Assembly (NCBI RefSeq): GCF_003290025.1
Contig: NZ_QNHG01000003.1
Location: forward strand, 192,497-256,496
Origin: Pseudogemmobacter bohemicus
GTDB taxonomy: Bacteria; Pseudomonadota; Alphaproteobacteria; Rhodobacterales; Rhodobacteraceae
Direction: 5' to 3'
DNA length: 64,000 nucleotides
The translations under genes were made by a program, and so were the position numbers. Below are positions 52,698-60,664 of this stretch, piece after piece. Within the stretch, counting starts at the first letter, position 1; each line of letters starts with the position of its first letter. Below the pieces are notes generated by a model. The model was not told the DNA's origin, did no database searches, and saw only the letters and a program-made list of their open reading frames with translations.

Positions 52698-55033
52698 TCG
52701 AGCTCCTTCATGTTGACGGGGCGGCCAAGAGTCGGCGCTGCCGATTTGGACTTGGACTGACGTTGCCGTTTGGGTTTGGGTTTGGGTTTGGGTTCGGAAG
52801 CGAGGTCCGGCAGAGAGTTGGCAACCAGATCCGAATCGACTGAGAGCTGGGTTTCGGCGGCATCCGGATCAGCGAGCTCGCCTTCGATCAGGCTGTCGGC
52901 ATCGCCGATCTGGAACACATTCTCCGTGGCATCGATCCGGGTGATGTCTTCCGGCGCGGTGGTGCCCTGGAGCACGCGCCCGGGAAGGACCCGCGCGCCG
53001 GCGAACACCGCCTTTGCCTTTGCCCTACATTCACCGATGGTGCTGTAACTGCGGGGGAGCTTCCTCTCCACGCCGATGGTCTTCATCATCTGATAGGTAT
53101 CCCTGAAGAACCGCGTCACCCGATCATCATGCACTTCGGTGAGCCTGGGGTTTTCCCGACGCCATGCCGCTATCAGGTCGAGGATCTCGACCAGGGTCAA
53201 AGAGGCGAAGGCCGTCATCTGGAGATGGACCTCGATGGGTTCGAGTTCGCCCGGGACCAGAACCGTGGCCCGTGACATGTCATCAGGGTCGATGAAAACC
53301 CTGACCTTCCTGTCTTTGCGGCGCATGTTGTCGATAGCGAGTTGCAACTCATCCGAGTTGAACCAGATGCCGGAAAAAACGCGCACCCCCTCGTCGGTGG
53401 GCGTGACCTCCTCCTCCCAACCTAAGTGGATACGGCGCATGTTCGGGTCGATAGGGCGAACACAACCGCGCGTTTCGGCAGTCTCTTTGTAAACCTCATA
53501 GGGGCGACGGCCTCCCATCCCAACGCCCATGTTCCGCATCGACGGGTATGCATCGATCATGAACCGCGTCAGAATCCCGTAAAGCTCATCAATATCGAGC
53601 ACCCCGGCTGCGGTAGCGTCATATCCCGGCAAATCATTGGGCTTGCGGCCTGTGTAGCCATGCAAGATCCTGAGAAGAACGGATTCCTCGATGCCAAACA
53701 TCCGCTCGACATAGGGTTTGTCGGTTGAGTTGTAGGCCCTCGCGACGGTGTTCATGGCCCCGACGCCCATCAGCGCGGACACACAGGTTGAGTTCCTCAG
53801 GCCGGGGCCGTTGTCATTCTTGACATGGCCAAGGCCGATTGCAGCGACCGGCTCGCCGGAACAGCCATACTTGAGCTTCTCCCTAGTTTTGTCGCGCGTC
53901 GCCATCCTGAAGAGCTCAAGCGTGGCTTCCGCCTTCGGCCTATCGGAAATGACCCACGCCAGCGGCATACGGGTGGCGACATCGATCATCACAAGGATCG
54001 TCAGCCTCTCCCGGATGACCTTGTCAATTTCCTCGAGCTTCCCCCTGAAGTCGGGGGCGAGGCCCTCCCAATGCCCGTAGATTTTAGCTGAAAGGACGAG
54101 AGAGGCGTGGCATTCGTCAACCTCAACATATTCACCGACAAACAATGCCCGAATATCAGTGCTGCCACGGCCGCGCTTGTTCCTTGCAAATCGCTCGCCC
54201 TTGGTCGCGAGCATGTATTCGGTAGGGCTGAGCAGGTAGTCACGATGCGCCCGAAGCGTGGATTCGCTCGGCTCCTGCAACAGCGGAAGATCGTTTCGGG
54301 CACGCAAGGCATTATCTTCTCTGATTAGCACCTTCGCGAAGCGCATTACGTCTGAAATTGCAGGAGACTTTGTGTCGAGACCAAACTTATCCCAAGCCTG
54401 CGTCATCAGCACTTTCACGCGGTCGTTGATGCGCGCAAGCCAGTTGCCTTTGAGATGATCCAGCGGAATAAGCGCGTCCAGCGGGTCCTCATCAGGGTGA
54501 AGGCCGTCATAAATTGCCATGTAACGGGCGAGTGTTCTCCCCTTATACAAGGTCCATGTGGTGCCTTTACCGCCGCGCTTAGATTGCAGATAGATCTTCT
54601 TTCCAAAAATTTGTTGGGCGACATCTCCGATAAACTTTCGTTTTTTAGACTGATCGAGCGTCCTGATCGAAAGTTCGAGCTTGGGATCTCCAGTTTCTCG
54701 CCTCAATTTGTCGCGAAGCAATTTGATCGCTTGGCAAATGGCAAGATGAAACGAAGCATGTTCCCGCTGGTTTTCGGGCAAGTTCTGTGAGGTGCGAACG
54801 CCACCAAGACGAACTTGCAACCTGTTACCGGTTACAGGGAGTTGTGCGTCAATCCTTACGCCTGGCAGTTTGATGTAGTTCACGAAATCAAGAAAAGGCA
54901 CGAAAAGGCTTTCGCCCGTGTCGACAGCGCAGAATTCATAGCCCTCTTCACTGTCAGAGACGAGAACAACATCACGGTGAAGGATCGTGAGCTTGCTTCC
55001 CGCGGCCAGATCAAATTTCGGGACAACCGTCAT
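52694..55033 (-). CDS. tnsB: TnsB/TniA-like DDE transposase
   Basis: A 779-aa integrase-fold transposase. N-terminal DNA-binding helices are followed by the catalytic core: first Asp in YVEVDECHASLV (about residue 305), second in HVKNDNGPGLRNST, and Glu in DKPYVERMFGIEES, giving the DDE triad. A Mu-type C-terminal barrel follows (VRVFSGIWFNSDELQLAIDN). It ends in a Pro/Lys/Arg-rich tail (EPKPKPKPKRQRQSKSKS), like tails that contact TnsC. It should bind the iterons beyond tnsC and join 3' ends to target DNA. Confidence 0.88.
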   Translation of the reverse strand: MTVVPKFDLAAGSKLTILHRDVVLVSDSEEGYEFCAVDTGESLFVPFLDFVNYIKLPGVRIDAQLPVTGNRLQVRLGGVRTSQNLPENQREHASFHLAICQAIKLLRDKLRRETGDPKLELSIRTLDQSKKRKFIGDVAQQIFGKKIYLQSKRGGKGTTWTLYKGRTLARYMAIYDGLHPDEDPLDALIPLDHLKGNWLARINDRVKVLMTQAWDKFGLDTKSPAISDVMRFAKVLIREDNALRARNDLPLLQEPSESTLRAHRDYLLSPTEYMLATKGERFARNKRGRGSTDIRALFVGEYVEVDECHASLVLSAKIYGHWEGLAPDFRGKLEEIDKVIRERLTILVMIDVATRMPLAWVISDRPKAEATLELFRMATRDKTREKLKYGCSGEPVAAIGLGHVKNDNGPGLRNSTCVSALMGVGAMNTVARAYNSTDKPYVERMFGIEESVLLRILHGYTGRKPNDLPGYDATAAGVLDIDELYGILTRFMIDAYPSMRNMGVGMGGRRPYEVYKETAETRGCVRPIDPNMRRIHLGWEEEVTPTDEGVRVFSGIWFNSDELQLAIDNMRRKDRKVRVFIDPDDMSRATVLVPGELEPIEVHLQMTAFASLTLVEILDLIAAWRRENPRLTEVHDDRVTRFFRDTYQMMKTIGVERKLPRSYSTIGECRAKAKAVFAGARVLPGRVLQGTTAPEDITRIDATENVFQIGDADSLIEGELADPDAAETQLSVDSDLVANSLPDLASEPKPKPKPKRQRQSKSKSAAPTLGRPVNMKELE

Positions 55034-55779
55034 TTGGCGACCTCAATCCTCGAGTGCTCCCAGAGAAGGTGATCAAGGTTCGCGAGCATTTCCCCACGGG
55101 CAACAAGCCGGTAGCAGGCGCTGAAGACTCGATGCTGTTTGATAGGCACACGCGGAAACAGGTCTTTCATCAGATAAAGCGTCTTCAGCCGGCGCGCGAC
55201 CTCAAGCGTGATCTCATCCGCCTCAGGATCCGGATTGAACACCGTCAGATGCATACGGAACAGGTTTTCACGGCGCTGGCGGCTGTAATCCCGCGCATTT
55301 ACCACGACCATATCGTCGGCGGAGCGCCCAGGCGTAACCTTTGCGACGGCTTCGATTTGCCTTTTGGTTTTGGGCTTCGCAAGACTTGTTTCATTGCGCA
55401 CAAAGACAAGTCGCCTGAAACCATTTCGGAATGTCAAAAGAATATCGTGCGTATAACTTCTTCTAGCGCCATCCTCATCGATATAGCGCACTGTCTCGGG
55501 TTGAAAACTAAGATCATACAGTTCCGGAGAGATAAGGGCCTGCAATCCAACTGCGGCCTCAGCCGCACTTTCCATCATTCCGACCTTGGGTTTCCAATCA
55601 TTTGCCTCTGTTTTGTAAGTCATGAAGACTTTGTGCGAAACAGAGCTGCGGGAGCTGGGATTGCGAACACCGTCAAATGGCAAGACGCCGTAGATGTCAC
55701 CCAGTTTGATCGGCGGTGCTTTCGGCAGCTTTGCAAGCGAAGTATTCCAGCGATCATGCTCGATAGTGAATTCAGACAT
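55030..55779 (-). CDS. tnsA: TnsA-like endonuclease with altered active site
   Basis: A 249-aa protein in the tnsA position, overlapping tnsB (ATGA at 55030-55033). The N-terminal nuclease fold is recognisable: MMESAAEAAVGLQALISPEL, then LSFQPETVRYIDEDGARRSY, THDILLTFRNG and RRLVFVRNETS. The Asp of THD aligns with the PD of TnsA. The following (E/Q)xK pair, normally like LVEVKP, reads LVFVRN, so the acid is Phe and Lys is Arg. The C-terminal domain (LFRMHLTVFNPDPEADEITL) would bind TnsC. Possibly non-cleaving. Confidence 0.72.
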   Translation of the reverse strand: MSEFTIEHDRWNTSLAKLPKAPPIKLGDIYGVLPFDGVRNPSSRSSVSHKVFMTYKTEANDWKPKVGMMESAAEAAVGLQALISPELYDLSFQPETVRYIDEDGARRSYTHDILLTFRNGFRRLVFVRNETSLAKPKTKRQIEAVAKVTPGRSADDMVVVNARDYSRQRRENLFRMHLTVFNPDPEADEITLEVARRLKTLYLMKDLFPRVPIKQHRVFSACYRLVARGEMLANLDHLLWEHSRIEVAK

Positions 55780-55908
55780 GACTTCTCCGTCCCCAGCCGG
55801 AGGACCGGCGGGCTTGAATTTTGTTAAGGAGCGGAGATCTGGCTTGTCTGGCTTCTTGTGAAACTCTATGATGACAAGCGATACAGGGCGATCTCAGCCC
55901 CACCTTTC

Positions 55909-55940
55909 AGCGCGCGCCTCTTGGTGCGCGCTTTTCTTTT
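55909..55940 (+). terminator. Plus-strand intrinsic terminator upstream of tnsA
   Basis: AGCGCGC (55909-55915) pairs with GCGCGCT (55926-55932), followed by TTTCTTTT. It points rightward although no rightward protein gene precedes it in the module. It may end a small RNA antisense to the tnsA leader. The rest of the 55780-56266 gap (487 bp) holds an inverted repeat (56009-56037) and AT-rich DNA but no gene that I can support. Confidence 0.65.
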
Positions 55941-56008
55941 CAGCGTATCTCTGTCGACGTTTATCTCCGGTGCTGCGATGACGGCGAATTGTCACGCCAA
56001 CCACCAAG

Positions 56009-56037
56009 AGTCAATATTCCGTTTATTTTCATTGACT
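56009..56037. promoter_or_regulatory. Inverted repeat upstream of tnsA
   Basis: AGTCAAT (56009-56015) and ATTGACT (56031-56037) are perfect inverted repeats 15 nt apart, 230 bp before the tnsA start. The left arm read on the minus strand gives TTGACT, a possible -35. It may be a promoter/operator of the tnsABC transcript. Confidence 0.45.
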
Positions 56038-56266
56038 TACCGAAATTCCTCTCGCGCGAATGGCTTTTTTTTCGAAGCCGCCATCAACTGGCGTTTTGAA
56101 ATTTTGACAGCCCAAGAAAATTTTTCTCTTCCCCTCCTGAACTCGTTTTCCCGGTATGTGCTCGAACAGTTCTCTCTGACCGTCCGCTTCAGTTCATATT
56201 AGACCGCAATGGGTTGTGGCTCTATAGCCTCGCCTGACATACAGGTGGACACGCTGTATACTTGGC

Positions 56267-56863
56267 TCAGCTGTCGTGCTGCGCGGTAGCCTGACCTTCC
56301 ATCAAGGGGCGATAATCACGGAGTTCATCAGCTGGACGGGGTGCATCAGCTGTTTTTTCGCATATTGCGGTGCTCAAAATTTTTGTTCCGGCTCGCCGGA
56401 TATCACCGTCTACCAGCTTTATGACCCGACGAGCGGTGACGTATGCGCACCCCAAAATGTCCGAAAGAGCATGTGCGGGAATGTTGTGGCGTGGAACCTG
56501 CGCGCGATAATTGATCATTGATTCTGCAGTTTGAAACCACATTGCGAGGCTCAGCCGGCTTCCATGAAGGTAGGTGCCAGACGTCGCAGAGAACTGGTTG
56601 CGGCATTTCCGGCATTGGTATGTGCCGCGTGTCAGTATTCTGGAAGGGTTTGGCGCGCTGCAACGCGGACAACTGATCTCCTCCGGCCAACGGACCGCAA
56701 CGAGACGCTCGAGCCTTGCTTCCTCAGTCGGAAAACGGCGCAACACGCCTTCCGGCGGCAGCCGTCGCGCCAGATCATCCCAATGGATGAAGTCGAGGTC
56801 GTTCTCGCCGAGGTCGGCCAATGGATCTGTTCCCGCCGCGCATGTCCGGAAAAACAATTTCAT
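56267..56863 (-). CDS. IS1595-type zinc-ribbon protein without transposase core
   Basis: A 198-aa protein. Residues about 45-135 match the N-terminal part of IS1595-family transposases: ERLVAVRWPEEISCPRCSAP, then TYQCRKCRNQFSATSGTYLH (four zinc-ligand Cys) and GSRLSLAMWFQTAESMI. A second helical segment (HALSDILGCAYVTARRVIKL) looks like a helix-turn-helix. The DDE catalytic domain is absent; the frame ends in a polar tail at a normal stop. It lies upstream of tnsA on the same strand. It may be a decayed IS, or a DNA-binding partner of the Tns proteins. Confidence 0.7.
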   Translation of the reverse strand: MKLFFRTCAAGTDPLADLGENDLDFIHWDDLARRLPPEGVLRRFPTEEARLERLVAVRWPEEISCPRCSAPNPSRILTRGTYQCRKCRNQFSATSGTYLHGSRLSLAMWFQTAESMINYRAQVPRHNIPAHALSDILGCAYVTARRVIKLVDGDIRRAGTKILSTAICEKTADAPRPADELRDYRPLMEGQATAQHDS

Positions 56864-57017
56864 GAGCCGCCCGCAACGAAAACCAGAAAAATCTCTACTC
56901 CCTTACCGGCGAGACATCTGTTGCGTGGATGGAGAAGGGCACGACATCGTTGCCCCCAGTTCGCTCTGTTGTTGATTTCCCTTCGCAAACAAGGGCAAAA
57001 GTGCTGGGGTGCCTATG

Positions 57018-57044
57018 CCTCCCAGATAGTTTCTCTCTGGGAGG
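57018..57044. other. 9-bp inverted repeat before the restriction gene
   Basis: CCTCCCAGA (57018-57026) and TCTGGGAGG (57036-57044) are perfect complements with a 9-nt spacer, 34 bp before the next ATG. As a leader hairpin it ends close to the ribosome-binding region; as DNA it could be an operator (controller-like site) for the nuclease. Confidence 0.5.
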
Positions 57045-57077
57045 GGGCACTGTCCTTCAGATACTATTGGGATTCAG

Positions 57078-60000
57078 ATGACCGACCTTTTCTTTCAGCA
57101 GCCGATCCTGAACTCCCCATACGACTATCCCGGGCGACATTGGGAACTGGACGACGACGGCCAGCCGACCAGCAAGGTTCTCGAGAGCCGTCGGCGCTCC
57201 GACCTCATCACCCCGGTGCCGAAGCCCAAGAAGCGCAAGGCGCCGGCTACGCAGGGTAGCCTCGGCCTGCACGCTGGTGACGGGATCTCGTCGGACATCC
57301 AGGAGTATAATCCGACGCCGATCATCAACGAGGTGCGGCGTTTCGTTGAGGATTGGCGCAATCTGCCGAACCCCGACCAGTGGATGGTCACGCCTGAGAC
57401 GGCCCGGCTCCTCCAGCATTGGCGTCACCATCAGTTCCAGGGGGTGCGCCCGTTCTTCTGCCAGGTCGAAGCCGTCGAGACCGCGATCTGGCTGACCGAG
57501 GTCGCGCCGAAACTCGGGCCGCGCGCGGCCAAGTTCTGGACACATCTGAAAGGTGCCAACGCGCAAGCCAACCCCGAGCTCTTGCGGTTGGCGCTGAAGC
57601 TTGCGACCGGCGCGGGGAAGACTACGGTGATGGCGATGATCATTGCCTGGCAGACGGTCAACGCAGTGCGGCATCCGAACAGCAAGACCTTCTCACGCGG
57701 GTTTCTATTGGTGGCGCCGGGCATCACCATCCGTGACCGGCTGCGTGTTTTGTTGCCCAATGACCCCGAAAGCTATTATCGCAACCGAGAGATCGTCCCC
57801 GCCGACATGCTGGGCGATATCGACAAGGCGAAGATCGTCATCACCAACTATCACGCCTTCAAACTGCGTGAGCGGATGAACCTGAACAGGGGCACGCGCA
57901 CGGCACTGGCTGGCTGGCGGGGTGAAGAAATCCAGACCCTGGAATCCGACGGCCAGATGCTGCAGCGCGTGATGCCCGAGCTCATGGGCATGAAGAACAT
58001 CGTCGTGCTGAACGACGAAGCGCATCACTGCTATCGCGAGCGGGTCCAGGATGCCGATGGCGAGACCGAGGCGGATCTGAAAGGCGACGAGAAGGCCGAG
58101 GCCAAAGAGCAGAACGAAGCTGCGCGCATGTGGATTTCGGGGCTTGAGGCGCTGAAACGCAAGTTGGGCGTGTCGCTGGTTTACGACCTCTCGGCCACGC
58201 CCTTCTTCCTGCGCGGTTCAGGCTATGTAGAAGGGACGCTCTTCCCCTGGACGATGAGCGATTTCTCCCTGATGGACGCGATTGAATGCGGCATTGTAAA
58301 GCTGCCGCGCGTGCCAGTGGCGGATAACGTGCCCGGCGGCGATACGCCAAAGTTCCGCAATCTTTGGGACCATATCGGGAAAAAGCTGCCGAAGAAGGGC
58401 CGGTCGGGGGGCAAAGCGCTGGACCCCCTCAGCTTGCCGCCGGAACTCCTTTCGGCGCTCGATGCGCTTTACGGCCATTACGAGAAGACCTTCGAGCTTT
58501 GGGAAGACGCGAAGATCGGCGTCCCGCCGGTCTTCATCGTGGTCTGCAACAATACGGCCACGTCCGAGTTGGTCTACAAATACATCTCGGGCTTTGACCG
58601 CGAGAATGACGATGGCTCGACCACGCTGGAAAACGGCCGCCTGGCGCTATTCCGCAACTATGATGACTTCGGCAACCGGCTTGCCCGGCCGAACTCGATC
58701 CTGATCGACAGCGCGCAGCTGGAATCCGGCGATGCTCTCGACAAGGATTTCCGCGCGATGGCCGCGGACGAGATCGAACGATTCAAACGCGAACTGGTCG
58801 AACGGACAGGCGACATGACCGCCGGCGACAACATCGACGAATCCACCCTGTTGCGCGAGGTGATGAACACGGTCGGTCGCAAGGGTAAACTGGGCGAGCA
58901 GATCCGCTGCGTCGTCTCGGTCTCGATGCTGACCGAAGGCTGGGATGCGAATACCGTCACCCATGTTCTAGGCGTGCGCGCTTTCGGAACACAGCTTCTG
59001 TGCGAACAGGTCATGGGCCGGGCTCTGCGCCGCCAGTCCTATGAATTGAACGAGCAGGGTCGGTTCAACGTCGAATACGCCGACGTCCTCGGAATCCCAT
59101 TCGACTTCGCAGCCAAGCCGACTGTCTCTCCGCCGCAACCACCTGCTGACACGATCCGTGTCCATGCCGTCAAACCTGAACGCGATGCGCTGGAAATCAC
59201 TTTCCCCCGCGTCGAAGGGTATCGGGTCGAACTCGAGAACGAACGGCTCGACGCCAAGTTCGGCCCTGATCATGTGCTGGAACTGACCCCGGATCTCGTC
59301 GGTCCGTCGGTCACCAAGAATCAGGGCATCATCGGAGAGGGTGTCGATCTCACGCTGGAACACCTGGGCGAGATGCGCGCCTCGACCGTCATGTTCAGGC
59401 TGACGGAGCGGCTGCTCTACACCAAATACCGCGATCCGGGTGATGAGCCCAAGATGCACCTCTTCGGTGATCTCAAGCGGGTCACGCGGCAATGGATCGA
59501 CACCTGCCTTAAATGCCAGGCCGGCACATTCCCGGCCCAGGTGCTCTATCGCGAGATCGCCGACATGGCCTGCGAGCGGATCAAGGCGGCAATCACCGAA
59601 ACGCTGGAAGGAAACCGTCCGGTCAAGGCGATCCTCGACGCCTACAACCCGACCGGATCAACCTCCTACGTCAACTTCACCACCTCGAAGAAGCTGCGCT
59701 GGCAGACAGACGCCGCGCGATCCCACGTCAACTGGGTGATCTGCGACAGCGACTGGGAGGCAGAGCTCGCCCGCGTGGTCGAGGCGCATCCCAAGGTCAT
59801 CTCCTACGTCAAGAACCAGAACCTCGGGTTGGAAGTGCCATATCTCTATGGCTCCACCCCGCGCCGCTACATCCCGGATTTCATCGTGCAGGTGGATGAT
59901 GGCCAGTCGGAACCGCTGAACCTGATCGTAGAGGTCAAGGGCTATCGGGGCGAGGACGCAAAGGACAAGGCCAACACCATGCGCACCTACTGGGTGCCTG

Positions 60001-60137
60001 GCGTGAACAATCTCGGACGCTTTGGCCGCTGGGCTTTCGCCGAATTCACTGCCGTCTACCAGATGGAGGAAGAATTCGACCGCCTGCTGGAAACCCTGGG
60101 TGCAGGCCCCGCACGTCAAGGAATGTTGATCGAATGA
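57078..60137 (+). CDS. Type III-like restriction helicase-nuclease (BPTD_3080-type)
   Basis: A 1019-aa protein. SF2 helicase motifs: FFCQVEAVETAIWLTE (Q-like), LALKLATGAGKTTVMAMIIA (Walker A, about 173-192), IVVLNDEAHHCYRERV (DEAH), VYDLSATPFFLRGSGY (motif III) and LCEQVMGRALRRQSYEL (motif VI). A C-terminal PD-(D/E)xK nuclease: RYIPDFIVQVDDG then LNLIVEVKGYRG. This is the architecture of type III Res subunits and of the BPTD_3080 family of restriction endonucleases. No methyltransferase gene is adjacent. Its stop overlaps the next start (ATGA at 60134-60137). Confidence 0.88.
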   Translation: MTDLFFQQPILNSPYDYPGRHWELDDDGQPTSKVLESRRRSDLITPVPKPKKRKAPATQGSLGLHAGDGISSDIQEYNPTPIINEVRRFVEDWRNLPNPDQWMVTPETARLLQHWRHHQFQGVRPFFCQVEAVETAIWLTEVAPKLGPRAAKFWTHLKGANAQANPELLRLALKLATGAGKTTVMAMIIAWQTVNAVRHPNSKTFSRGFLLVAPGITIRDRLRVLLPNDPESYYRNREIVPADMLGDIDKAKIVITNYHAFKLRERMNLNRGTRTALAGWRGEEIQTLESDGQMLQRVMPELMGMKNIVVLNDEAHHCYRERVQDADGETEADLKGDEKAEAKEQNEAARMWISGLEALKRKLGVSLVYDLSATPFFLRGSGYVEGTLFPWTMSDFSLMDAIECGIVKLPRVPVADNVPGGDTPKFRNLWDHIGKKLPKKGRSGGKALDPLSLPPELLSALDALYGHYEKTFELWEDAKIGVPPVFIVVCNNTATSELVYKYISGFDRENDDGSTTLENGRLALFRNYDDFGNRLARPNSILIDSAQLESGDALDKDFRAMAADEIERFKRELVERTGDMTAGDNIDESTLLREVMNTVGRKGKLGEQIRCVVSVSMLTEGWDANTVTHVLGVRAFGTQLLCEQVMGRALRRQSYELNEQGRFNVEYADVLGIPFDFAAKPTVSPPQPPADTIRVHAVKPERDALEITFPRVEGYRVELENERLDAKFGPDHVLELTPDLVGPSVTKNQGIIGEGVDLTLEHLGEMRASTVMFRLTERLLYTKYRDPGDEPKMHLFGDLKRVTRQWIDTCLKCQAGTFPAQVLYREIADMACERIKAAITETLEGNRPVKAILDAYNPTGSTSYVNFTTSKKLRWQTDAARSHVNWVICDSDWEAELARVVEAHPKVISYVKNQNLGLEVPYLYGSTPRRYIPDFIVQVDDGQSEPLNLIVEVKGYRGEDAKDKANTMRTYWVPGVNNLGRFGRWAFAEFTAVYQMEEEFDRLLETLGAGPARQGMLIE

Positions 60138-60664
60138 GACCTCGGTTCTTCAGCTTCCGCAAAACGCTCAAGGAATGGTGCCTTCTCATCGACGGCAAGG
60201 ATCCCTCGACAAACAAGACCCACAACAAGCTGCCCAATCATGACGCCGCTCATATCGGCTGGTGGTATGAGGCAGACACCACCCATGACAGCGCGACGAC
60301 CCGCAATCTCGCCTATCTAGTTGCCTACCTAGAGGTCTTCGGCCCCCGGCTATCGATGAAGGGCCTCGGCGTGCATGAGGGCTGGGTCTATCCCGACCGG
60401 GCCATCATGCGTTCGCTGCATGCGGACGAGGTGATTGCGGTAGATGGCACGGCATTCGTGCTGACGCCGAAGGGACACGAACATATCGCGCCCTGGCTGG
60501 TCCAGGATGGCAACACATTTCGCCGGGTAACCGGCACCGAACAGAAGGGCAACCGAACATTGCCAATGCCTCGCTGCTGCGTTCGCTTCTTTCAAAGGCC
60601 GCGTCTGACACCGAAGGCGCCCGGTTTACCCCCCAGTTTCTGTTGGGCGAGTGGGAGGATGTAG
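60134..60664 (+). CDS. Restriction-associated small protein, probably C-terminally truncated
   Basis: A 176-aa frame starting MRPRFFSFRKTLKEWCLLID, with NKLPNHDAAHIGWWYEADTT and VYPDRAIMRSLHADEVIAVD. Up to about residue 136 it is a normal-looking protein coupled to the nuclease gene. The last 40 residues (from NRTLPMPRCC) are an out-of-frame reading of the helicase fragment that follows, so the native C-terminus is lost at a deletion near 60540. No family recognised; a partner of the nuclease is likely from the ATGA overlap. Confidence 0.55.
   Translation: MRPRFFSFRKTLKEWCLLIDGKDPSTNKTHNKLPNHDAAHIGWWYEADTTHDSATTRNLAYLVAYLEVFGPRLSMKGLGVHEGWVYPDRAIMRSLHADEVIAVDGTAFVLTPKGHEHIAPWLVQDGNTFRRVTGTEQKGNRTLPMPRCCVRFFQRPRLTPKAPGLPPSFCWASGRM

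Larger units (their letters stand above)
51453..55779. mobile_element. Tn7-like transposition module (tnsABC core plus iteron end)
   Basis: The span covers an iteron cluster (51457-51645) with three overlapping minus-strand genes, tnsA, tnsB and tnsC, which read toward the iterons. No TniQ/TnsD, TnsE or Cas gene is present in the window. Only one end can be seen; the element may carry the genes to its right as cargo and end beyond 64000, or may be a decayed core. Boundaries are therefore approximate. Confidence 0.7.

Noticed and set aside
55054-55827. 257-codon plus-strand frame opposite tnsA
   Set aside because: No ribosome-binding site or domain; it is antisense to the tnsA-like gene, which has the coupled overlap with tnsB.
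56267-56863. Complete IS1595 insertion sequence
   Set aside because: The zinc-ribbon N-terminus matches, but there is no DDE domain and I found no flanking inverted repeats.
57009-57021. Second transposon end: GTGCCTATGCCTC here versus GTGCTTATGCCTC at 51461-51473
   Set aside because: 12 of 13 match, but the copy is in the same orientation instead of inverted, stands alone, and the core GTGCATAC part is missing. Probably chance.
51453-60137. CRISPR-associated transposon (CAST)
   Set aside because: tnsABC are present, but there is no TniQ, Cas12k, Cas8/Cas7/Cas6 or array in view.
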